DNA from: an uncultured Allomuricauda sp.
GTDB taxonomy: Bacteria; Bacteroidota; Bacteroidia; Flavobacteriales; Flavobacteriaceae
Length of the DNA stretch: 8,417 bases
NCBI GenBank assembly: GCA_937911965.1
Contig: CALDPL010000254.1
Location: 1 to 8,417, forward strand
Direction of reading: 5' to 3'
A program made the position numbers and the translations under genes. The notes below the pieces were generated by a model, which had not been told where the DNA came from, did not search any database, and saw only the letters and a program-made list of their open reading frames with translations. This document shows, piece by piece, positions 1 through 6,579 of the stretch; the first letter of the stretch is position 1; each line of letters begins with the position of its first letter.

Positions 1-39
1 AAATATAATCAGGTAATCCAGAAGGGTAAGTGATACCAT
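1..39 (-). CDS. Possible N-terminus of a membrane protein, perhaps a sodium:solute symporter (partial)
   Basis: Read on the minus strand from an ATG at 39-37, an open frame MVSLTLLDYLIIF runs off the left edge. The pattern T-x-x-D-Y-x-I-hydrophobic resembles the start of sodium:solute symporters (SSS family), which are common near glycan loci in marine Flavobacteriia. It lies 77 nt past the strong hairpin at 116-143, consistent with a new transcription unit or a late operon member. Only 13 codons are visible, so this is a guess from a short hydrophobic stretch. An alternative on the plus strand is the last ten codons of a gene (KYNQVIQKGK, stop TGA at 31-33). The two readings overlap and at most one is likely real. 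Confidence 0.25.
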   Translation of the reverse strand, partial: MVSLTLLDYLIIF

Positions 40-314
40 ATTATTGCATTTGTTTAAAGATAGGAATTGAATCCGAGCACAGCCATTTTTTTTGACAATC
101 CGATATCCGATATAAGTAAAGGAAGGGATTGCCCTTCCTTTACCTAAATTAACTACAAAATAAAACTAACTCGAAAAATGAAATTAACAAACTCTTCACC
201 GCAAAATTTCCAAACCGGTCCGCACTTCAAAACAAATCGGGACCTGTCCCTGCCCCCAATGGGGGGCCGATGGGCCAAGAAACCGGCCCATCGGCTTTGC
301 AACGGTTGGACCGT
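40..314. other. Non-coding region downstream of the susD-like gene
   Basis: No convincing gene is seen here on either strand. The left part (40-238) is AT-rich. It contains an 8-T run at 86-93, a short tandem duplication CCGATAT at 100-106 and 107-113, and the hairpin at 116-143. The part nearest the susD stop is GC-rich and filled with inverted repeats (listed separately). An ATG-started plus-strand frame at 178-411 crosses these hairpins and runs antisense into the susD-like gene. I treat it as spurious. Confidence 0.6.
116..143 (-). terminator. Perfect 12-bp stem hairpin, likely terminator of the SusCD transcript
   Basis: GTAAAGGAAGGG (116-127) pairs perfectly with CCCTTCCTTTAC (132-143) around a 4-nt loop. 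It lies about 170 nt past the susD-like stop on the minus strand and is the most stable-looking simple stem in the left flank. On the minus strand it is followed by TTATAT rather than a clean U-run, so it may be a weak or non-classical terminator, or act in both directions. Confidence 0.45.
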
Positions 315-315
315 T
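239..315 (-). repeat. Cluster of four consecutive inverted repeats at the 3' end of the susD-like gene
   Basis: Four head-to-tail inverted repeats lie here. AACGGT/ACCGTT (301-306 and 310-315) touches the stop codon. GCCGATGGGCC/GGCCCATCGGC (266-276 and 285-295) is a perfect 11-bp stem with an 8-nt loop. CCCCC/GGGGG lies at 253-257 and 261-265, and GGGAC/GTCCC at 239-243 and 246-250. On the minus strand the last is followed by the T-rich stretch GATTTGTTTTG. The transcript leaving susD would therefore be strongly folded, which suits a terminator or an exonuclease-blocking 3' end that stabilises the mRNA. Which role applies is inference. Confidence 0.45.
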
Positions 316-2006
316 TATTGTGCAAACCACAATTTTGTGCCTTGGACATTTGGGCCCTGTACACCTTCCACTGCCGAGAAATTGGGATTGTCCTGGGCTC
401 CCGATCCATAACGTAAACGCTGTGGATAGTCCCCGTTAAGAGTACCCAACTCATAGATCACGGGGTCGGATACCCCATTGGCCAAACTGGCCGGATAGCC
501 GGTGTCGCGGACCACTGCCCAGGCCTCAAAACCATCGGTATAGCTGGCCAACCACCTTTGGTGGGCAATCTTTTCAAGTTGCTCCTCCAAGGTTCCGGTA
601 CTGATGTCCGCAGCATCCTCGTTCGCAATATAGGTTTCCACATCCCCTGAAGGGACCTCCCAAATCTTCATGGCTTCCCTGATTCCGTCGGCAAAGAGCT
701 CCTGGGCGTCCCCGGTGGCACCCGCCAAACCTCTCAAGATGGCTTCGGCCCGCAGAAAATAGGCCTCTGCACTGGTCAGTACGATTTCGGGATAGGCTTT
801 CACCTGGGACCCTTTTTGTTGGGTCACCATTTCTCCCGGAAGGCTGAACATGTCGTATCGCATATAGGGCAGGACATCGCCGTTCACCCGGGTCGGAAGA
901 CCGATATATTGTCCCCCTGGAACTTCAAGGGTGACCTCGGCCCCATCCACGGTTTCCGTATAATCGGCTCCGGCCGCATCCAAGGTGGCCTTGACAAAGT
1001 CAACCCTTACCTGAAAATTGGGGTCGGGCGTGCTAACGTCATTGGAAAAGACGAAGCTGCCCCCTACGGCCGGTTCGGCATAGATGGACAAACGGGGATC
1101 ATTGTTGTCCTTCAACATATTGACCAAGGTATTGCCCACCTTCCATTTGGAGCCGGTGCCCCCAAAGTTGTGCCATACGTCCCCATAGGCCGCTGCATCC
1201 CATTCGCTGATGACAAAATCCTTTTCCATGAGCACGCTGCCAGTGGACTCGTCCAACAATGGCGCGGAAAGGGCCTCACTGATCGCGGTCGCGGCAAAAT
1301 CGTCCCCGGCAGCGCCAAGGGCCCGCATTCCGATCCTCAACTTCAGGGTGTTGGCCAGACGTTTCCATTTCTGTAGGTCGCCCCCACAATAGAGGTCGTT
1401 GGACCCGGCGTCATTGACCCCCAAACCGGTGCGCTCGGCGGACCCAATGATCGACATGGCCTGGTCGAGTTCGGCGATCACCCCTTTATAGACCTGTTGT
1501 TGTGTGTCGTATTTTGGGGTCAGGATGCCTTCCACCCCGGCCTCGCTATAGGGGACCATTCCAAAGGTCTCCGTATACATTTGATAATAGAGTCCCTTCA
1601 TGATCAAGGACATGGCGTACATGTATTCGTTCTCCAATTCTCCACCTTCCTTGACAAAATCGGTGAAGCCCTTGAGGTTGCCCAGATATCCGGCAAGCCA
1701 GTCGTAGGTTGCATCGGTATAGGCCACATCATAGGTATAGCACAGCCCTTCCGACCACCAACCTCCACTGAACCCAAAGGTAAAGTGTCCGGCAAATCGA
1801 TCCGCATGGATCAGGTGGGCCCTCCAATAGGGAAATCGGTCGGGGGAATACAGTTTGTACTGGGTGTTGGTCAAAAAGTATTTGGCACTGACTTCATCGG
1901 AAAAAAAGCCTTGGGGATCCGTATTGATTTCGTCAAAACTTTTGGTACACGAAACAATCGAGGCCACAGAGATCAAGCCCAATAGTATGTTTTTTAGTTT
2001 TCTCAT
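315..2006 (-). CDS. SusD/RagB-like outer-membrane lipoprotein (SusD_2 type)
   Basis: A 563-residue surface lipoprotein that would form the lid of the SusCD importer and capture ligand over the SusC barrel. The signal peptide ends in a lipobox (SIVSC, Cys20), followed by the family-typical SFDEINTDPQGF. SusD_2-like signatures are TETFGMVPYSEAG at about 145-157, NDLYCGGDLQKWKRLANTLK at about 203-222, and a late helix SAEAYFLRAEA typical of the TPR scaffold. The region around 70-90 is rich in aromatic residues (GGWWSEGLCY), as expected near a binding surface. The length is normal for the family and no break is seen. The start is supported by the signal peptide beginning at once (MRKLKNILLG). The gene begins 12 bp after the susC-like stop, so the two are surely co-transcribed. 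SusD_2 proteins are annotated as nutrient-binding in general. The substrate cannot be read from this sequence, and calling it carbohydrate is inference. Confidence 0.95.
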   Translation of the reverse strand: MRKLKNILLGLISVASIVSCTKSFDEINTDPQGFFSDEVSAKYFLTNTQYKLYSPDRFPYWRAHLIHADRFAGHFTFGFSGGWWSEGLCYTYDVAYTDATYDWLAGYLGNLKGFTDFVKEGGELENEYMYAMSLIMKGLYYQMYTETFGMVPYSEAGVEGILTPKYDTQQQVYKGVIAELDQAMSIIGSAERTGLGVNDAGSNDLYCGGDLQKWKRLANTLKLRIGMRALGAAGDDFAATAISEALSAPLLDESTGSVLMEKDFVISEWDAAAYGDVWHNFGGTGSKWKVGNTLVNMLKDNNDPRLSIYAEPAVGGSFVFSNDVSTPDPNFQVRVDFVKATLDAAGADYTETVDGAEVTLEVPGGQYIGLPTRVNGDVLPYMRYDMFSLPGEMVTQQKGSQVKAYPEIVLTSAEAYFLRAEAILRGLAGATGDAQELFADGIREAMKIWEVPSGDVETYIANEDAADISTGTLEEQLEKIAHQRWLASYTDGFEAWAVVRDTGYPASLANGVSDPVIYELGTLNGDYPQRLRYGSGAQDNPNFSAVEGVQGPNVQGTKLWFAQ

Positions 2007-2018
2007 CGTAGCAATGGA

Positions 2019-5000
2019 TTAAAAGTTTACATTCAAGCTAAGCCCAAAACTCCTGGTGGAGGGGAGGGCATAGAAAAGGACACCTTGGCTGAAATTGGAG
2101 GTGGAATAACTCGATTCCGGATCGAAATTATCGACATCCTTGTAAAGGAACAACAGGTTCCTGCCCACTGCGCTGAGTGAGGCCCTGGTCACAAATGTGT
2201 TCTCCAACATCTTGCTTGGGAAATTATAGGTAAGGCTCAGTTCACGAAGCCGGACATTGGTCTGGTCATAGACGTATTCCGATCCGATCCCACTGACGGC
2301 CCCCCAATAATCCTGGGCACTTATGGTGGTGGTGTTGGGCGAAAAAGTGCCATCCCCATTATCGATGACCCCATCCACCAAGACCCCGCCTTCACGGTAC
2401 TGCAAGGTCCTTTCGGAAACCCCTGAGGCATCCAATCCGGCATCGGTGCCCGAATACACCTCACCCCCGATCCTGAAATCGATCAGGGCGTTCAGACTAA
2501 GGTTCTTGTAACGGAAATTGTTTGTGAACCCCCCTATGGCATCGGGTTGGTAGTTTCCAAATTTCTCCCGGGTCCCTGAGGATTGCGGCCTTCCTTCGGC
2601 GGTAAGGATCAATTGGCCGGCATCGTTCCTCAACCAGGTGGTGGTCTCGATATCCCCGAAGCCTTCCCCTACCCGGGCCACTGTATTGACCACTCCGGAA
2701 TTGGTGGTGCTGAAGGAGAAAAAGTCCTGTCCATCCACCAGATTGATCAATTTATTCTCGTTCTTGGAAATGTTCACGGAAGTTTCCCATGTAAAGTTTT
2801 GGGTCTGCACCGGGGTGCCCCCCAACAAAACCTCAAAGCCCTTGTTGGTGATCTCCCCCACATTGGTCCTAAATGCGGAATATCCCGAACCCGGATCTAG
2901 GGGCACGTTGAATATCAAATCCTTTGAACTGATGTCGTAATACGAAAAGTCAGCGTATAGCCTATTGTTGAAGGCCCGGAACTCAAATCCGAATTCGGTG
3001 GATTTCACATCCTCCGGCCTAAGGCTCTCACTGAAAAGTGTGGACTCCCGGGTCACGGTCACATTGTTCAAAAAGCCATTGGCCGAAATCCGGAACAGAT
3101 TGACCAATTGATAGGGGTCGGTATCATTGCCCACCGAGGCCACACTGCCCCTTAATTTGAACAGATTCACATTGGGGCCCATATCAAAGGCTTCGTTCAA
3201 AAGCAAACTCAAACTCGCCGAGCTGTAGAAATACGACCTGTTTTCCGCTGCCAGGGCAGAGGACCAGTCGTTCCTTCCGGTGAGGTCCAAATAAATCATG
3301 TCGTCATAGGCAAAGGACAGTGCCCCGTACACGGAGTTCACATGTTTCTTGATCAAGGGACTTTGGGAGGCGAACAGTTCTTCGGTATTGTCCAAAAACG
3401 GCCTTCCCGGAATTTTGATGTTCTTGCCCTGGGTACTGGACCTGATGGTGGAAAAACGCAGGCCATTGGCCCCCAAGTTGGCATTGAGGTTGAATTTATC
3501 GGTCAGGTCCTTGTTGAACATCAACAGAAAATCATAATTGGTCTCCGTTCTTTTGTTCTGGGAATAATTCACTTCCCCGGCGGTAAAGAAATGGCGGCCC
3601 ACACTGTAGACCATCTCCGTATCCTGGGTGATGGCATCGGTACCCACACGTACAAAGGCGGAAAGCCAATCGTTGAAGTCGTACTGCAGTTTTGCGAATC
3701 CTGAAATCCTGGAACGTCGGTCCGAATTGGAATCGTTGAAGAGCATCCAATAGGGGTTTCCTCCTGAGGAGGTCGGTGCGATCACCCCATAAGGATTGGA
3801 GGGATCCAGTGGATTGGTCAAATCCTGATAGGTCTTCAGATCGTTGGTATGGACATTGCGGACCAGGGGCCACACATAGGCCATGACCCCTTCCGTTCCC
3901 TGTGTGGGCCTGTTATTGGCCTTTTGAAGGAAATAGGTCACCCTGCTGTCCAGGCTCAGTTTATCCGATAGCTTTGTAAAGGCACGGAGGTTGAAATTGT
4001 CCCGGTCCACGTTTGAATTGGGTAGAATGGACTTTAAATCGGAATTGGTGTATGAAAAAAGAACAGAGGAATTTTCATTTCCCGAACTCATGGAAATGGT
4101 ATTGATGAAACTGGTCCCTGTCTCGAAAAAATCCTCCACATTGTTGGGTTGTGCCTCATAGCTTCTCATTTGTCCATTATAGGCCAAACGTTCAGATCCA
4201 TCAAACCGGGGACCCCAGGAACTGTTTCCCTTGACCGAAGCTATTTGTGCGGCCAGGGGATCCCCTGGATTTACTGTTGGAAAGTTTCCATCGGTCCCAC
4301 GGCCATACTGATTTTGGTACTTGGGAAGCACGAAGGGGTCCTCAAAGGTCGCACTGGAAGTGAAGGAAATGCCCAATCCTTTTTTCAGGGCCCCTCTCTT
4401 GGTGGTGATGATGATGACCCCGTTACTCGCCCTGGAACCGTAAAGTGCCGCCGCATTGGGCCCTTTGAGCACGGACAGGGATTCTATGTCGTCCGGATTG
4501 ATGTCCGAAATCCCCGAACCAAGATCCGGAATGCTGTACTCCCCGGCACCCGCAGGGCTAAGAGCGCTGTTGTCTATGGGCACCCCATCGACCACGTAGA
4601 GGGGTTGGTTGTTCCCCATGATGGAGTTGTTTCCACGGATAATGACACGCGTGCCCCCGGCCGGTCCCGAAGTGGTCCTGGAAACGACCACCCCGGCAAC
4701 CTTGCCCGCAAGGGAGTTTACCACGTTGGGTTCCTTGACCAGGGAGACCTCGTCGCCCTGTACTTCCGTGACCGCATAGCCCAGGGATTTTTTCTCCCGG
4801 CTGATGCCCAAAGCGGTGACCACCACCTCGCTCAATTGCTGGGCGTCCTCTTCCATGCTCACATCGATCCTTGTCCGGCCATTGGTTGCGATCTCCACGG
4901 CTCCCATTCCCAAAGAGGAAAATTCCAATACGGCATTGCCGCTGGAAACCGTGATGCTGTAATTTCCATCGAAATCGGTCGATGTCCCATTGACGGTCCC

Positions 5001-5135
5001 CTTTTCAACCACGTTGACGCCGGGCAGGGGAGCACCCCCTTGATCGGTGACCGTTCCGGTAATTGTCTGTGCCATGATTCCCTGTAGGGAACACATGGCC
5101 GCAAAAACAAGTACAATCTTGAGTTTTTGAATCAT
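2019..5135 (-). CDS. SusC/RagA-type TonB-dependent outer-membrane transporter
   Basis: A 1038-residue TonB-dependent receptor that would import the ligand handed over by the adjacent SusD-like lipoprotein, powered by TonB-ExbBD. Domain order: signal peptide (1 to about 22, ending GIMAQ); carboxypeptidase-D regulatory-like domain (about 24-95, ITGTVTDQGGAPLPGVNV and TDFDGNYSI); TonB-box-like LSEVVVTALG (101-110); plug (about 115-248) with the SusC hallmarks GTRVIIRGNNS, PLYVVDGVPI and LKGPNAAALYGSRASNGV; then a long beta-barrel ending in aromatic-terminated LSLNVNF. Length and order are complete and typical. There is no N-terminal STN or FecR-interaction domain, so it is a plain transporter rather than a sigma/anti-sigma signalling receptor. 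The start has an A/T-rich leader with no GGAGG, normal for Bacteroidota. The 334-bp gap upstream suggests its own promoter. Confidence 0.97.
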   Translation of the reverse strand: MIQKLKIVLVFAAMCSLQGIMAQTITGTVTDQGGAPLPGVNVVEKGTVNGTSTDFDGNYSITVSSGNAVLEFSSLGMGAVEIATNGRTRIDVSMEEDAQQLSEVVVTALGISREKKSLGYAVTEVQGDEVSLVKEPNVVNSLAGKVAGVVVSRTTSGPAGGTRVIIRGNNSIMGNNQPLYVVDGVPIDNSALSPAGAGEYSIPDLGSGISDINPDDIESLSVLKGPNAAALYGSRASNGVIIITTKRGALKKGLGISFTSSATFEDPFVLPKYQNQYGRGTDGNFPTVNPGDPLAAQIASVKGNSSWGPRFDGSERLAYNGQMRSYEAQPNNVEDFFETGTSFINTISMSSGNENSSVLFSYTNSDLKSILPNSNVDRDNFNLRAFTKLSDKLSLDSRVTYFLQKANNRPTQGTEGVMAYVWPLVRNVHTNDLKTYQDLTNPLDPSNPYGVIAPTSSGGNPYWMLFNDSNSDRRSRISGFAKLQYDFNDWLSAFVRVGTDAITQDTEMVYSVGRHFFTAGEVNYSQNKRTETNYDFLLMFNKDLTDKFNLNANLGANGLRFSTIRSSTQGKNIKIPGRPFLDNTEELFASQSPLIKKHVNSVYGALSFAYDDMIYLDLTGRNDWSSALAAENRSYFYSSASLSLLLNEAFDMGPNVNLFKLRGSVASVGNDTDPYQLVNLFRISANGFLNNVTVTRESTLFSESLRPEDVKSTEFGFEFRAFNNRLYADFSYYDISSKDLIFNVPLDPGSGYSAFRTNVGEITNKGFEVLLGGTPVQTQNFTWETSVNISKNENKLINLVDGQDFFSFSTTNSGVVNTVARVGEGFGDIETTTWLRNDAGQLILTAEGRPQSSGTREKFGNYQPDAIGGFTNNFRYKNLSLNALIDFRIGGEVYSGTDAGLDASGVSERTLQYREGGVLVDGVIDNGDGTFSPNTTTISAQDYWGAVSGIGSEYVYDQTNVRLRELSLTYNFPSKMLENTFVTRASLSAVGRNLLFLYKDVDNFDPESSYSTSNFSQGVLFYALPSTRSFGLSLNVNF

Positions 5136-5281
5136 TTCAGTTAATTTGAGTGTTAGTGAATTTTAGCCCATATGTTAAATTTTAATTAACATACTAAGGT
5201 GAAAATCCTTATTTGTTAACGATATCTAAAAGTTTTTCGACCAACAACAAGGTTGAAAAGCCGAAGGGAGGACTACATTCA
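5136..5281 (-). promoter_or_regulatory. AT-rich control region upstream of the susC-like gene
   Basis: This AT-rich stretch lies directly before the susC-like start. It holds a perfect 8-bp inverted repeat TATGTTAA/TTAACATA with a 7-nt spacer (5171-5193). A second, shorter one, TAAGG/CCTTA, also has a 7-nt spacer (5195-5211). A further GTTAAC palindrome lies at 5215-5220. On the minus strand TTG triplets (complement of 5242-5250) precede TATCGTTA at roughly the spacing of a Bacteroidota -33/-7 promoter, but the -7 element matches TAnnTTTG poorly. The location and the palindromes support an operator/promoter role. No regulator is assigned. Confidence 0.45.
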
Positions 5282-5467
5282 ATGAATCAGAACGGAATTG
5301 AAAATTAAAAAAGGGACCAATGTAGAGGAAACGACCGAGCCATCCATATGGTGGAAATGGCGAATCGAGGAACCTCCCCCTATGCCCCCTGAATCAAAGG
5401 TGTATACGGGAAAATCGGTCCCATGTCAAAATACGATTATGCGGCCCTTGGGGTCTGCTCCGAAGGC
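5279..5467 (-). pseudogene. Possible decayed coding remnant between the GHL10-like and susC-like genes
   Basis: This half of the intergenic gap is GC-richer than the susC-proximal half, unlike normal spacer here. In one minus-strand frame it reads AFGADPKGRIIVF, a TGA at 5428-5426, then 48 open codons with a protein-like composition (DFPVYTFDSGG, GGGSSIRHFHHMDGS, VSSTLVPF) up to a TGA at 5281-5279. No suitable start or ribosome site precedes the second part. It may be the tail of a lost gene, for instance a secreted beta-rich protein, but I cannot name a family. It could equally be non-coding sequence that is open by chance. Confidence 0.25.
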
Positions 5468-5469
5468 CC

Positions 5470-6579
5470 TTATTTGGAATCTCGGATAAGTTCCAGCATT
5501 TCATGGCTCAGGGCTGGCCCGTCAAAAAAGGAGACTCCCTTGGCCCCACTGCGTTTGGCCTGGGATATGGCCTCCTTGAGTTCCGCTGCTTCCATCCCGG
5601 GAACAAAAAGACCGGTATGAAGTTCGGTTGAACCAAGTTCCAGATCCCGTACCCCCTGGGCCGTGGCAAATCCCACCCAGTCCGTATCCTCCTGGTAGAA
5701 TTGGTGGTAGATCATCGGTAGGACCGCATCCACCTTCCATTTATCCCAACGTTGGCGAACCATATGATCGGCCATCTCCGGATAGGGAAATACGGCCGCT
5801 GTCAAGTTTTTTCCATTCTTGTGTGCCAATTCATAGGCCCGATCGACCACTTCCCCGATCTTGTTGAGCCGAAATTGCTTCCATTCCATATCGATGGCCG
5901 GATTTTCCATCTCCCTGGGATTCTTGTGGTGGATCTTTTCAAATTCGCTTACACACACATCGCAATAACAAAAATCGAACTGGGGAAGTTCCACTTCCTG
6001 GACCAAATCGTATTTGGGCAGAAGTCCAATGGGCAAAAAGATGTCCGGATATCGGATGTAGTCCAGATGTACACTGGCAACATCCCCTACTTTGGCCAGG
6101 CCTTCGACCAGATCCAGGACATGCTGCCTGGAAGCCTCCCGTGTCGGGCACAAAAATTCATAATAGTCCACATAGGGTCTGTGATCGAATGCCGATTTCC
6201 CCTCCCTGCTCACCACATACCACTCCGGGTGCTGCCTGACCACCGGATCCCCTGGACGGCACATGGCCATGAGCCAGGCATGGAGTTCCAGGCCCGCATC
6301 TTTGACCAAAGGAGCCAACCGTCCCAAGAGCATCGGATCTGCATTGGTGTTGATCAGCACCGCGTCCAATCCGTGTTCGGCATATTTTTCAAATTCTTCC
6401 CTGTAAGAGGCATCGTCCCGATCGGGATCCGCGGTGATCCAGGTCCAATACTTGAATTCCGATTCCTCCACCCCTTGGGCAGTATCCGTATTGGCATTGC
6501 TCGATTTCTGCCCGATATTGTCCAAACAGGAGAATAGGCACAGGCTCAGTATCCCGGCTAAAATTGTTCTTGTATTCAT
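5470..6579 (-). CDS. Putative glycoside hydrolase-like lipoprotein, family-10-like (GHL10-type) TIM barrel
   Basis: A 369-residue protein with a lipoprotein signal peptide (lipobox LFSC, Cys18) and a short Asn/Ser/Thr linker, so probably anchored in a membrane and facing the periplasm or cell surface. The rest looks like a (beta/alpha)8 barrel of the putative glycosyl-hydrolase-like group: WTWITADPD (about 45-53), GLDAVLINT (70-78), GLELHAWLMAM (95-106), VASVHLDYIRYPD (167-179), LTAAVFPYPE (259-268), VDAVLPMIYHQFY (283-295) and GAKGVSFFDG (345-354). Asp173 in HLDYIRYPD is the best candidate catalytic or substrate-binding acid, by analogy with GHL families. A Cys cluster CYCDVC (204-209) lies in the following loop. 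The start codon overlaps the CBM9-like stop (ATGA, 6579-6576), so the two are translationally coupled. The enzyme class and substrate are unproven, and GHL-type proteins are often annotated by fold only. Confidence 0.8.
   Translation of the reverse strand: MNTRTILAGILSLCLFSCLDNIGQKSSNANTDTAQGVEESEFKYWTWITADPDRDDASYREEFEKYAEHGLDAVLINTNADPMLLGRLAPLVKDAGLELHAWLMAMCRPGDPVVRQHPEWYVVSREGKSAFDHRPYVDYYEFLCPTREASRQHVLDLVEGLAKVGDVASVHLDYIRYPDIFLPIGLLPKYDLVQEVELPQFDFCYCDVCVSEFEKIHHKNPREMENPAIDMEWKQFRLNKIGEVVDRAYELAHKNGKNLTAAVFPYPEMADHMVRQRWDKWKVDAVLPMIYHQFYQEDTDWVGFATAQGVRDLELGSTELHTGLFVPGMEAAELKEAISQAKRSGAKGVSFFDGPALSHEMLELIRDSK

Noticed and set aside
100..113. CCGATAT tandem duplication as a possible attachment site or CRISPR-like repeat
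   Set aside because: Only two 7-bp copies with no spacer and no integrase or cas gene in the window. It is too short to mean anything alone.
178..411. A small plus-strand gene of 77 codons
   Set aside because: It runs through the inverted-repeat cluster and antisense into the susD-like 3' end, with no ribosome site or protein motif.
4149..5087. A 312-codon plus-strand open frame opposite the susC-like N-terminus
   Set aside because: It is antisense to the signal peptide, CarboxypepD domain and plug of a fully convincing SusC protein. Its translation has no recognisable motif, so it is open only because of the codon use of the real gene.
5752..6537. A 261-codon plus-strand open frame opposite the GHL10-like gene
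   Set aside because: It is the antisense shadow of an intact gene with clear barrel motifs, and the translation shows no signal or domain.
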